From: Streptomyces sp. NBC_00224
GTDB taxonomy: Bacteria > Actinomycetota > Actinomycetes > Streptomycetales > Streptomycetaceae
Length of the DNA: 64,000 bases
Reading direction: 5' to 3'
Assembly: GCF_041435195.1 (NCBI RefSeq)
Contig: NZ_CP108106.1
Span: 2,852,001 to 2,916,000 of the forward strand
Each line of letters starts with the position of its first letter. Position 1 is the stretch's first letter. The translations under genes were made by a program, and so were the position numbers. Below, one piece after another: positions 35,597-48,641 of the stretch. The notes under the pieces are model-generated. The model was not told where the DNA came from, searched no databases, and saw only the letters and a list, made by a program, of their open reading frames with translations.

Positions 35597-36796
35597 ATGT
35601 CTGCCATGTCCGCGTTTCCTTCCGCCGCGCCCGTACGGGCCATGCTGGTGCTCGGGACCCGGCCCGAGGCGATCAAACTGGCGCCGCTCGCCCGGGCGCT
35701 GGCCGGCGGTACGGAGTTCGAGCCGGTCGTCGTGACCACCGGCCAGCACCGCGAGATGCTCCACCAGATGCTGGGGCTCCTGGGGGTCGACGTCCGCCAC
35801 GCCCTCGACGTGATGCGCAACCGCCAGCAGCTCTCCGATCTGACGTCCCGTCTGGTGGAGGGGCTCGGCCAGCTCCTGCGCAGGGAGCGGCCCGACCTGG
35901 TGGTGGTCCAGGGCGACACGACGACCGCGCTGGCCGGGGCGCTCGCCGCGTTCTACGAGCGCATCCCCGTCGCGCACGTGGAGGCGGGGCTGCGCACCGG
36001 GGTCCTGGACAACCCGTTCCCCGAGGAGCTCAACCGCTGCCTCATCGGGCGGATCGCGCGCTGGCACTTCGCCCCCACCGAGCGCGCCGCCCGGCATCTG
36101 CGGGCCGAGGGCATCCCCGAGGGCCAGATCTTCACCACCGGCAACACCGTCATCGACAACCTCCACTGGGCGCTCGCCGAGGGGCTCGGGCAGTGCGCGT
36201 TCCGCACCGCGCGGCGGCGGATCCTGGTCACCCTGCACCGCCGGGAGAACCAGGGCGCCCGGATGCGTGCGATGGGCCGGGCGCTGGGCCGGCTCGCCGA
36301 GCGGGGCGACGTGGAGATCGTGATCCCGCTGCACAAGAGCCCGGCGGTGCGCGAGGCACTGCTGCCGCTTACCGGCCAACCCGGCATCACCCTGGTCGAG
36401 CCGCTGGACTACCCGGACTTCACGGCCACGCTCGCGGGCTGCGACCTCGTGCTGACCGACTCCGGCGGCATCCAGGAGGAGGCGCCCAGCCTCGGCAAGC
36501 CCGCACTGGTGCTGCGGACCACCACCGAGCGGCCGGAGGCGGTGGAGGTCGGGGCGGCCCGGCTCATCGGCACGGATCCGGAGGCGATCGTGAGCGCGGC
36601 GGCCGCGCTCCTCGACGACCCCGGCGCGTACCGGCGGATGGCGACGGCGGGCAATCCGTACGGGGACGGCGGCGCGACCGCCCGGATCGTCACCCAGCTC
36701 ACCGAGGACTTCGCGGCCGAAGTCCCGTCCGCCCCCGTGCCCTTGCTGCCTGCGCGCCCCACGAGCGGCGGACCGGGTCCATACTCGACGGCATGA
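35597..36796 (+). CDS. wecB: UDP-N-acetylglucosamine 2-epimerase (non-hydrolysing)
   Basis: 399-residue GT-B-fold epimerase interconverting UDP-GlcNAc and UDP-ManNAc. Signatures: LGTRPEAIKLAPLARAL, Glu/His segments AHVEAGLRTG and FPEELNR, HRRENQG and DSGGIQEEAPSLGKPALVLR with the catalytic acidic residues. GGGGGG precedes the ATG. It lies 78 bases after the GT2 gene and overlaps the next gene by 4 bases (ATGA). It would supply ManNAc precursor to the locus. Confidence 0.93.
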   Translation: MSAMSAFPSAAPVRAMLVLGTRPEAIKLAPLARALAGGTEFEPVVVTTGQHREMLHQMLGLLGVDVRHALDVMRNRQQLSDLTSRLVEGLGQLLRRERPDLVVVQGDTTTALAGALAAFYERIPVAHVEAGLRTGVLDNPFPEELNRCLIGRIARWHFAPTERAARHLRAEGIPEGQIFTTGNTVIDNLHWALAEGLGQCAFRTARRRILVTLHRRENQGARMRAMGRALGRLAERGDVEIVIPLHKSPAVREALLPLTGQPGITLVEPLDYPDFTATLAGCDLVLTDSGGIQEEAPSLGKPALVLRTTTERPEAVEVGAARLIGTDPEAIVSAAAALLDDPGAYRRMATAGNPYGDGGATARIVTQLTEDFAAEVPSAPVPLLPARPTSGGPGPYSTA

Positions 36797-37509
36797 CGAC
36801 AGCCCCGCGTCTGCGGCGTCCGGACCCGCCGGCCGGGCCCGGTGGCCGCAGACGCAGAGCCACCGCCCTGGTCCTGGCCGCCGCCCTGCTGGCGGCCGGG
36901 GCCTTCGGGCTGAGCAGGTGCGTGGCCGACGGGGGCCCGGCGCCGCGCGAACCCTGGGCCGACGGCACGGCACACGGCCGCTGGCAGTCGGTGTTCAACG
37001 GCCACGGCGTCAACACGGGGGACGACGACGCCCTGGACCTTGCCCCGCGGCGGGCCACCGACCCCGGCACCACCCACGCGGGCCTCGTGGTGAGCCGGGC
37101 CGTGTACGGCGACGTCCGCTACGAGGCCCGGATGCGTACGGTCGAGCAGCTGCGCACCCCGGCGCCGAACACCTGGGAGGTGGCCTGGCTGGTGTGGGCG
37201 TACACCGACCCGGAGCACTTCTACTACATGACCCTCAAGCCCAACGGCTGGGAACTGGGCAAGCGCGATCCCGCCTACCCCGGCGGCCAGCGCTTCCTGG
37301 CGACAGGCGAGCGGGGCTTCCCGGTCGGCAAGGGGTACACGGTCCGGGTCCAGCAGGAGGGCGGCCACCTCCGGGTGGCCGTGGACACGGCGGGCCTCGC
37401 CAACTTCACGGACACCGAGCGCCCCTACCTCCAGGGCGCCCTGGGGGCGTACACGGAGGACGCGCGGGTGGAGTTCCGGGAGCTGCGGGCCGAGGGCCGC
37501 AAGGGGTGA
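36793..37509 (+). CDS. secreted concanavalin-like (LamG/DUF1080-type) protein
   Basis: 238-residue exported protein: basic N-terminus, hydrophobic segment (ALVLAAALLAAGAFGLSRC, residues about 24-43, possibly a lipoprotein or an anchor), then a jelly-roll domain with segments GDVRYEARMRTVEQLRT, WLVWAYTDPEHFYYMTLKPNGWELGKRD and GKGYTVRVQQEGGHLRVAVD. DUF1080-type domains bind or hydrolyse glycans; no catalytic residue can be named. It is last in the synthase operon and could bind the product at the cell surface. Confidence 0.75.
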   Translation: MTTAPRLRRPDPPAGPGGRRRRATALVLAAALLAAGAFGLSRCVADGGPAPREPWADGTAHGRWQSVFNGHGVNTGDDDALDLAPRRATDPGTTHAGLVVSRAVYGDVRYEARMRTVEQLRTPAPNTWEVAWLVWAYTDPEHFYYMTLKPNGWELGKRDPAYPGGQRFLATGERGFPVGKGYTVRVQQEGGHLRVAVDTAGLANFTDTERPYLQGALGAYTEDARVEFRELRAEGRKG

Positions 37510-37602
37510 CGCGCCGCGGCGCCCGCCCAGTCGTCCGGTCGGGGACAGTGGGGCAGGCGCCGCGCTGCGGGGGTCCGGGGTATCCCCCCGATCCGGCGCA
37601 GC

Positions 37603-37620
37603 CCGTACACCGTTGTACGG
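37603..37620. terminator. small hairpin between wecB operon and gltD
   Basis: 7-base perfect arms CCGTACA/TGTACGG with a 4-base loop, 20 bases past the gltD stop and 94 past the secreted-protein gene; convergent ends. Confidence 0.45.
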
Positions 37621-37640
37621 AACGATTTGGGTGGAGCGGA

Positions 37641-39093
37641 CTAGACCGTCAGCGCCCGGTCCGTCGGACGGATCGGGGCGGGCAGTGCGCTCCTCCCCGT
37701 AAGGTACCGGTCCACACCACGTGCTGCCGAACGGCCCTCCGCGATCGCCCAGACGATCAAGGACTGGCCGCGGCCCGCGTCACCGGCCACGTACACTCCG
37801 TCGACATTGGTCGCGAAGTCCGCGTCGCGTGCGACGTTGCCGCGCTCGTCGAGCTTCAGGCCGAACTGCTGGACCAGGCCGTTGGCCTGGTCGGTGCCGG
37901 TGAAGCCCATGGCGAGGGTGACCAGCTGCGCGGGGATCTTCCGCTCGGTGCCCGGCTTCTGGGTCAGCTTGCCGTCGACGAACTCGACCTCGACCAGGTG
38001 CAGGAACTGGACGTTGCCGTCCTCGTCGCCCTCGAAGTGGGTGGTGGAGACCGAGTAGACCCGCTCGCCGCCCTCCTCGTGGGCCGAGGTGACCTTGTAG
38101 AGCATCGGGAAGGTCGGCCAGGGCTGGCCGGTCGGCCGGTCCTCGCTCGGCTGCGGCATGATCTCCAGCTGGGTGACCGAGGCCGCGCCCTGGCGGTGGG
38201 CGGTGCCCACGCAGTCCGCGCCCGTGTCACCGCCGCCGATCACGACGACGTGCTTGCCCTCGGCGGTGAGCGGCGGCGCCACGAAGTCGCCCTCCTGCAC
38301 CTTGTTCGCCAGCGGCAGGTACTCCATGGCGAAGTGGATGCCGCCCAGCTCGCGGCCGGGGACCGGCAGGTCGCGGGAGACCGTGGCGCCGGCCGCGATG
38401 ACCACCGCGTCGTAGCGCCTGCGCAGCTTCGCCGCGTCGATGTCGCGGCCGATCTCGACCTCGGTGCGGAACTTGGTGCCCTCCGCGCGCATCTGCTCGA
38501 TGCGGCGGTTGATGTGCACCTTCTCCATCTTGAACTCGGGGATGCCGTAGCGCAGGAGGCCGCCGATGCGGTCGGCGCGCTCGTACACCGCCACCGTGTG
38601 ACCGGCCCGGGTCAGCTGCTGGGCGGCGGCCAGGCCCGCCGGGCCCGAGCCGATGACCGCGACGGTCTTGCCGGAGAGCCGCTCCGGCGGCTGCGGGGTG
38701 ACGTCGCCGCTGTCCCACGCCTTGTCGATGATGGAGACTTCGACGTTCTTGATGGTGACGGCGGGCTGGTTGATGCCGAGCACGCACGCCGACTCGCAGG
38801 GAGCCGGGCACAGCCGCCCGGTGAACTCCGGGAAGTTGTTGGTGGCGTGCAGCCGCTCGGAGGCCGCCGACCAGTCCTCGCGGTAGGCGTAGTCGTTCCA
38901 CTCGGGGATCAGGTTCCCCAGCGGACAGCCGTTGTGGCAGAACGGGATGCCGCAGTCCATGCAGCGCCCGGCCTGCTTGCTGATGATCGGCAGCAGCGAG
39001 CCGGGAACGTAGACCTCGTTCCAGTCCTTGACGCGCTCGGCCACGGGGCGGGTCTGGGCGACCTCGCGACCGGTGGTGAGAAAGCCCTTGGGG

Positions 39094-39101
<8 letters not shown>
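37641..39101 (-). CDS. gltD: glutamate synthase small subunit
   Basis: 486-residue NADPH-dependent subunit that passes electrons to GltB. Four N-terminal Cys in [19 protein letters not shown] and a later ESACVLG segment bind [4Fe-4S] clusters. The FAD/NADPH motifs are [13 protein letters not shown] and [14 protein letters not shown]. The [20 protein letters not shown]-terminus is diagnostic. It overlaps the gltB stop by 8 bases, so GltBD is made together. Confidence 0.97.
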
Positions 39102-43665
<4,564 letters not shown>

Positions 43666-43727
43666 CGGCTCTCCCGTCGTCGTCGTGGCATATGAATAGC
43701 CGAGGGACGACGTTGGCCCTCTGCGAA

Positions 43728-43743
43728 ATTTCGTGCAGGTTAC
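43728..43743 (-). promoter_or_regulatory. GlnR-like box 1 upstream of gltB
   Basis: On the minus strand GTAAC, 6 bases, GAAAT: fits the GlnR half-boxes gTnAC-n6-GaAAc except the last base. It is 63-78 bases upstream of the gltB start codon. Confidence 0.5.
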
Positions 43744-43883
43744 ATGATGGGACGGATCTCGGGAACCGGATAGTCCGTTCCAGCATGCGGACACTCGGGC
43801 GGCGATCGCCATGCCTTCCGGGGCAGGCTTCATTGCCTGCGTCGGCGGAGTGTGTACGGCCTATGCCCGGTGTTCAAAGATGC

Positions 43884-43899
43884 GAAACCGCCGAGTAAC
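43884..43899 (+). promoter_or_regulatory. GlnR-like box 2 upstream of gltB
   Basis: GAAAC, 6 bases, GTAAC: both half-sites perfect, in the order b-site then a-site. It lies about 220 bases upstream of gltB in the 423-base gap 43666-44088, which otherwise holds only the VIT terminator. Confidence 0.5.
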
Positions 43900-44007
43900 G
43901 ACTAGTTATGTGGGGTCCTGCATACTCCCGCATTCTACGGGCGCCGGGACGATCCCGCGCAGGACGTAGGTCACATGGTGACCCCGGACTCGCGCGCCCG
44001 CACGGCG

Positions 44008-44045
44008 AAGGCCCGCCCGGACGGGGGTACGTCCTGGCGGGCCTT
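44008..44045 (-). terminator. VIT-gene terminator
   Basis: Perfect 10-base arms AAGGCCCGCC (44008-44017) and GGCGGGCCTT (44036-44045) around 18 bases, 44 bases past the VIT stop on the minus strand. Confidence 0.65.
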
Positions 44046-44088
44046 GCGGGAGGAGAGGGGCCGGGGGGCCCAGGGGGCCGGGTCCCGG

Positions 44089-44820
44089 TCAGCCCACCGC
44101 CGTGCCGAAGAGCGAGCCAAGGCCGAAGGTGAGGGCCGCGGCCGCGCCGCCCAGGGCCAGCTGGCGCATTCCGCTGAACAACCACGAGCGCGCGGTGACC
44201 TTGGCGACCACGGCGCCGCAGGCGAAGAGACCGACCAGCGCGAGCAGCACGGCGGGCCACAGGGCACTCGCGCCGAGCAGATACGGCAGTACGGGCAGGA
44301 TCGCGCCCAGCGCGAACGAGCCGAAGGACGAGACGGCCGCGACGGTCGGCGACGGCAGGTCGTCCGGGTCTATGCCGAGCTCCTCGCGGGCGTGGATCTC
44401 CAGCGCCTGCTCGGGGTCGCGGGAGAGCTGCATGGCGACCTCGCGGGCGAGCGCGGGCTCGACGCCGCGCGACACGTACAGCTCGGCCAGCTCCTCCATC
44501 TCGTCCACCGGGTGCTTGCGCAACTGCTGGCGCTCGACGTCGAGTTCGGCCTCGACGAGCTCGCGCTGCGAGGCGACGGAGGTGTACTCGCCGGCGGCCA
44601 TGGAGAAGGCTCCGGCGGCCAGGCCCGCGAGGCCGGTGACGATGATGGTGTGCTGCGAGACGGCGCCGCCCGCGACACCCGTCATCAACGCCAGATTGGA
44701 GACGAGCCCGTCCATGGCGCCGAAGACGGCGGGGCGCAGCCAGCCGCCGTTGACGTCCCGGTGCGTGTGGTTGTCCCGGTGCGCCTCGTGCAGCGCGGCT
44801 TCGGTGTTGATGACGGACAC
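44089..44820 (-). CDS. VIT1/CCC1-family metal transporter
   Basis: 243-residue membrane protein of the vacuolar iron transporter family (Fe2+/Mn2+). N-terminal DVNGGWLRPAVFGAMDGLVSNLALMTGVAGG is the signature first helix. A charged cytoplasmic segment (ASQRELVEAELDVERQQLRKHPVDEMEELAELYVSRG in parts) carries the acidic metal-binding helix, and three transmembrane helices follow. The GTG start (44820) has AAGGGGAG 5 bases upstream; longer reading frames lack conservation. Proximity to gltB is a conserved Streptomyces order (recalled). Confidence 0.9.
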   Translation of the reverse strand: MSVINTEAALHEAHRDNHTHRDVNGGWLRPAVFGAMDGLVSNLALMTGVAGGAVSQHTIIVTGLAGLAAGAFSMAAGEYTSVASQRELVEAELDVERQQLRKHPVDEMEELAELYVSRGVEPALAREVAMQLSRDPEQALEIHAREELGIDPDDLPSPTVAAVSSFGSFALGAILPVLPYLLGASALWPAVLLALVGLFACGAVVAKVTARSWLFSGMRQLALGGAAAALTFGLGSLFGTAVG

Positions 44821-45062
44821 AGCTCTCCCCTTGCGTTCAGCAGCGGGCTCTCGCGTCCCGCTCCCCCTCGTCTTCGTCGAAATTACGCTCGATGTAAGCC
44901 CCGCGCTAGCAAGGCAGGCCGTACTTACCCAGGTCAGAGGGGTGTCGTGCTCATCCGTGTCCGCTCTTGCACACATGTGGCGGGAGGGTGACAGATGGAC
45001 TCCTGGCTCGTTCGGCGTGGCAGAGATCAAGCGAAGGATCAGGCGACGTCGAAAGGCCTCCC

Positions 45063-46064
45063 ATGGAGTTGATCGCCAGCGGCCCGGGAACAGCCGAGGC
45101 CATCCGCGAGCGAGCCAGAGGCGCGCTGCTGGGCCTGGCGGTGGGGGACGCGCTCGGAGCCCCCGCCGAGAACCTCAAACCCTCGGAGATCCGGCGCCGC
45201 TGGGGCCGGATCGAGGGCTTCGTCTCCGACGACCCGGCGGGTACGGACGACACGGAGTACGCCATCTTCTCGGGCCTGCTGCTCGCCCGGCACGGCTCGG
45301 CGCTCACCGTCACGCACGTCGAACACGCTTGGCACCACTGGATCGCGGACCGCGACGAAGGACCGTTCCGGGGCGCGGGCTTCAGCGAGCGCGGCACCCT
45401 GGAGAACCTCCGCCGGGGTCTCGCCGCCCCCATCTCCGCCCAGCACCGCCACGCCTGGAGCGACGGCCTGGCCATGCGCGCGGCCCCCTTCGGCGTCTTC
45501 GCCGCGGGGGCGCCGAAGGAGGCGGCGCGGCTGGTGGCGATCGACGGCTGCGTCAGCCACGAGGGCGAGGGCATCTACGGCGGCCAGGCGGTGGCGGCGG
45601 GCGTCGCGGTGGCGATGACGGGCGCGGGCCTCACGTCCGTGATCGCGGCGGCCCTGTCGGTGATCCCGATGGACTCCTGGACCGCACGCTCGCTGCGCCG
45701 CGCGGTGGCGGTGGCCGACCAGGGCGAACGGGCCGTCCGCTCGGCGGTCGTGATCGGCGGCTACCCCTGGACGGACCTGGCCCCCGAAGCGGTCGCCCTG
45801 GCCTTCGGCGCCTTCGCCACGGCCCGGGGCGACTTCACGGCATCGGTCCTGACGGCCGTGAACATGGGCCGCGACGCGGACACGACGGCGGCGGTGGCGG
45901 GCGCCCTGGCAGGCGCGCACGGCGGCGCCGCGTCGATCCCCCCCGACTGGTCGTCCGCGATCGGCCCGGTCCGCGGCAGCTGCCTCCCCGAGATGCGCGG
46001 CTACCACGTCCTGGACATCGCGGACTTGCTGACGCCGGATCCGGAAGAAGAGGAGAGCGCGTGA
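45063..46064 (+). CDS. ADP-ribosylglycohydrolase family protein 1
   Basis: 333-residue DraG/ARH-fold enzyme. All metal-binding motifs are present: GDALGAP, GTDDTEYAI, and GRDADTTAAVAGALAGAHGG. It would cleave N- or O-glycosidic ADP-ribose links, or a related ribosyl bond. ATG 45063 has GAAAGG 8 bases upstream. It is the first of four paralogues in a translationally coupled operon (next ATG overlaps its stop as TGATG). Confidence 0.85.
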   Translation: MELIASGPGTAEAIRERARGALLGLAVGDALGAPAENLKPSEIRRRWGRIEGFVSDDPAGTDDTEYAIFSGLLLARHGSALTVTHVEHAWHHWIADRDEGPFRGAGFSERGTLENLRRGLAAPISAQHRHAWSDGLAMRAAPFGVFAAGAPKEAARLVAIDGCVSHEGEGIYGGQAVAAGVAVAMTGAGLTSVIAAALSVIPMDSWTARSLRRAVAVADQGERAVRSAVVIGGYPWTDLAPEAVALAFGAFATARGDFTASVLTAVNMGRDADTTAAVAGALAGAHGGAASIPPDWSSAIGPVRGSCLPEMRGYHVLDIADLLTPDPEEEESA

Positions 46065-47416
46065 TGGGTGACGAGGTTTCAGCTGGGGGTACGGGGACGC
46101 AGCTTCCGGGCGGGAGTCCGGGGACGCAGCCCCCGAGCGGGGTGCAGGGGCCGCAGGCCCCGCTGGGGGCCGGGGGGCAAAGCCCCCGGGAAAACCCACT
46201 CACGTCAACCCACCCACACCCCCGGAGGGTTTCGGGAAGGGGCGGGGTGGGGGAATCCCGGCGCGAAGCGCACCCCGCACCATCGCCGCACCAAGCCGAC
46301 CGCATCGAAGGCCTCCTCCTCGGCCTGGCCGCAGGCGACGCCGCCGGGTGGCCCGCCGCGAGGCACCGCGCCGCCCGCATGCCCGAGTGGACCCGAAGAC
46401 TCACCCGCGAACTCGACACCTTCGCCGAGCAGAACGCCACCACCACCCTCCCCGTCCCCATCGCCCTCAACCAGCCCCCCGAACCCCTGCGCCTGGGCCC
46501 GTCGGACGACGCCGAGTGGGCCGCGTTCGCCGCCGAGACCGTGCTCACCGCCGCCGAGCCCCTGCTCGCCCACCTCACCCCGGCCCGACGCGTCCGCGCC
46601 GCCGTCGACCGCGCCTGGAACCTCCTCGCCGCCGAGGTCGCCGCGGCCGCCGAGCGCGCCCCCGAGGTCGAGTCCGCGGTGCTCCCGCTGCGTGCCCGCA
46701 TCTCCGTACGCGCGGGCCTCGGCAACCTCGCCACCGGCCTGCGCCCGCCCGCCACCGGCCACGACAACCCGCACTACTTCGACGACGCCGCCTGCGTACG
46801 CGCCGCGGTCCTCGCCGTCGTCCACCCCGGCGCGCCCCGGGAAGCCGCCGAACTGGCCGAGTTCGACGCCCGCTACACCCAGGACGGCGACGGGGTGCAC
46901 GGCGCCCGCGCCATCGCCGCGGCGGTCGCGGCCGCGCTCGGCGGGGCCGGCGTCGAGGACGCCGTTGCGGCCGCCCTCGACGAACTCCCGCCCGACACCG
47001 AGATCGGCCGCAACGCCCAGCACGCCGTCAAGCTCGCGCACGACTTCGCCGACGACACGGCGGGCGCGTTCGCCCTGGTGCCGCTCCTGGAGCACCAGAT
47101 CGTGGACCACGTCTACAGCTACGGGATCGCCGCGGCCGAGACCGTCCCCGTCGCCCTCGCCCTCGCCACCGCCTCGCGCGGCACGGTCGCCGAGGCGGTC
47201 CCGGCCGCGGCCTGTCTGTCCCGGGTCGCGGACTCGGCGCCCGCCCTCGCCGGGGCGCTCACCGGCGCGCTCGGCGGCGGCGCCTCGATCCCCGCCCCCT
47301 GGCTCGACGCCTGCCGCACCCTGTCCGGCTGCGCCCTGCCACGCCTGGCCGGTACCGACCTCGTGGAGCTCGCCGGGCTCCTCGCCGACACGCTGCGCCA
47401 CCCCCCGGGCGGCTGA
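46064..47416 (+). CDS. ADP-ribosylglycohydrolase paralogue 2 (degenerate active site)
   Basis: 450-residue member of the same fold. About 80 N-terminal residues are low-complexity PPG-rich sequence (encoded by short GC-palindrome repeats), then the domain begins at ADRIEGLLLGLAAGDAAGWP. Motif 2 is weakened to GPSDDAEWAAF. Motif 3 has lost the first Asp of GRDADT (here SRVADSAPA), so catalysis is doubtful. It may be a pseudo-enzyme or act on a different substrate. It starts at the TGATG overlap with paralogue 1 and ends 62 bases before paralogue 3. Confidence 0.75.
   Translation: MGDEVSAGGTGTQLPGGSPGTQPPSGVQGPQAPLGAGGQSPRENPLTSTHPHPRRVSGRGGVGESRREAHPAPSPHQADRIEGLLLGLAAGDAAGWPAARHRAARMPEWTRRLTRELDTFAEQNATTTLPVPIALNQPPEPLRLGPSDDAEWAAFAAETVLTAAEPLLAHLTPARRVRAAVDRAWNLLAAEVAAAAERAPEVESAVLPLRARISVRAGLGNLATGLRPPATGHDNPHYFDDAACVRAAVLAVVHPGAPREAAELAEFDARYTQDGDGVHGARAIAAAVAAALGGAGVEDAVAAALDELPPDTEIGRNAQHAVKLAHDFADDTAGAFALVPLLEHQIVDHVYSYGIAAAETVPVALALATASRGTVAEAVPAAACLSRVADSAPALAGALTGALGGGASIPAPWLDACRTLSGCALPRLAGTDLVELAGLLADTLRHPPGG
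46085..46260 (+). repeat. GC-palindrome repeat cluster inside paralogue 2
   Basis: Many short GGGGCGCAGCCCCC and GGGGGCAAAGCCCCC hairpins, ending in a copy of the 38-bp unit (46211-46252) shared with 49162-49200, 63264-63303 and, inverted, 21412-21450. The reading frame stays open through it. Confidence 0.8.
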
Positions 47417-47418
47417 GC

Positions 47419-47430
47419 TTTTCGCGAAAA
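47419..47430. promoter_or_regulatory. TTTTCGCGAAAA palindrome
   Basis: Perfect 12-base AT-flanked palindrome in the only gap of the ADP-ribosylglycohydrolase operon with room for regulation (47417-47477). Candidate operator; binding protein unknown. Confidence 0.4.
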
Positions 47431-47477
47431 TACCGCGAACCACCCCGAACTGACCGCCCAGGGTGGACAATTCCGGC

Positions 47478-48641
47478 ATGACGCTCACGACGTCGTACGC
47501 GACGCTCACTCTTGAGGACCGCATCACCGGCGCCCTGGTAGGCGCGGCCGTCGGGGACGCCCTCGGCGGCCCGGTCGAGGGCTACACCCCGGAGCAGATC
47601 GTGGAGCGGCACGGCGGCCGCGTCCACGGCATCGTCGGGCCCTGGCACGGGGACGAGTGGCGTACGGCGCGGCCGATCGCCCCGTACCACAAGGGCGACG
47701 GACACATCACCGACGACACCTTGATGACGCACACGCTGATCCGCGTGTACGAGCGGGTCCGCGACCACCTGGACGCGTACGCGATCGCCGACCACCTCGT
47801 CCCCGACCTGATCTCCCGCCCGCTCTGGATCCCCGAACTCGAAGCCGAGACGATCCCCCTCCACCGCGTCTTCCTCGCCGAGAAGTGGATCGTGGCCCGG
47901 CTGCACTACGGCCACGTCGACCCCCGCGAGGCGGGCACCGGCAACATCGTCAACTGCGGCGCCGCGATGTACATGGCACCGGTCGGCCTGGTCAACGCGG
48001 CCAACCCGGCGGCGGCGTACACGGAGGCCCTGGAGGTGGCGGCCCCGCACCAGTCCTCGTACGGGCGGGAGGCTGCGGGCGTCTTCGCGGCGGCGGTGGC
48101 GGCGGCGTGCGCCCCGGCCGCGACGGCGGCGGGTGTCGTGGAAACCTGCCTGTCCCTGGCAAAGGACGGAACGCGTGCGGCGATCGAGGCGGTGGCCGAA
48201 GCGGCGTCCGGGCACACGGACTTCGAGTCGGCCCTCGCCCCCCTCCGGGCGGCGGTCACCCCCTTCGACACGGTCGGCCCGGACTACCGCGCCCCGTCCC
48301 TGGGCGCCCGCCGCCCGTCCCGCCTGCACGCCATCGAGGAGCTCCCGATCGCCCTGGGAATGCTGCTCGTCGCCGACGGCGACTTCCGCACGGCGGTACT
48401 CGGCGCGGTGAACTACGGCCGGGACTGCGACTCCATCGCGACGATGGCGGGCGCACTGGCGGGCGCGCTCCGGGGCGAGGCCCCCATCCCCGCCGCCTGG
48501 GCCAAACCGGTCGCCGAGGCCAGCCGCCTGGACCTGCACGCCCCCGCGCGGGCCCTCACCGAGGTGACGCGCGAGGTGTACGCGAAGGACCGCGCCCGCC
48601 AAGACGCCCACCGCACGGCCTTCGAGGCGCTGACCCGATGA
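47478..48641 (+). CDS. ADP-ribosylglycohydrolase family protein 3
   Basis: 387-residue enzyme-like paralogue. It keeps all three motifs: GAAVGDALGGPVEG, GHITDDTLMT and NYGRDCDSIATMAGALAGALRG. ATG 47478 is chosen; a GTG 5 codons earlier is possible. Its stop overlaps the start of paralogue 4 (ATGA). Confidence 0.85.
   Translation: MTLTTSYATLTLEDRITGALVGAAVGDALGGPVEGYTPEQIVERHGGRVHGIVGPWHGDEWRTARPIAPYHKGDGHITDDTLMTHTLIRVYERVRDHLDAYAIADHLVPDLISRPLWIPELEAETIPLHRVFLAEKWIVARLHYGHVDPREAGTGNIVNCGAAMYMAPVGLVNAANPAAAYTEALEVAAPHQSSYGREAAGVFAAAVAAACAPAATAAGVVETCLSLAKDGTRAAIEAVAEAASGHTDFESALAPLRAAVTPFDTVGPDYRAPSLGARRPSRLHAIEELPIALGMLLVADGDFRTAVLGAVNYGRDCDSIATMAGALAGALRGEAPIPAAWAKPVAEASRLDLHAPARALTEVTREVYAKDRARQDAHRTAFEALTR

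Noticed and set aside
44102..46063. Upstream extension of the paralogue 2 reading frame
   Set aside because: It runs antisense to the VIT gene and antiphase to paralogue 1; the coding start is the TGATG overlap at 46064.
46085..46260. CRISPR array
   Set aside because: The palindromes are irregular in length and spacing and have no constant spacer size; they are GC-rich dispersed hairpins.
47657..48637. Upstream extension of the paralogue 4 reading frame
   Set aside because: It overlaps paralogue 3 in another frame; ATG 48638 with the ATGA overlap is better.
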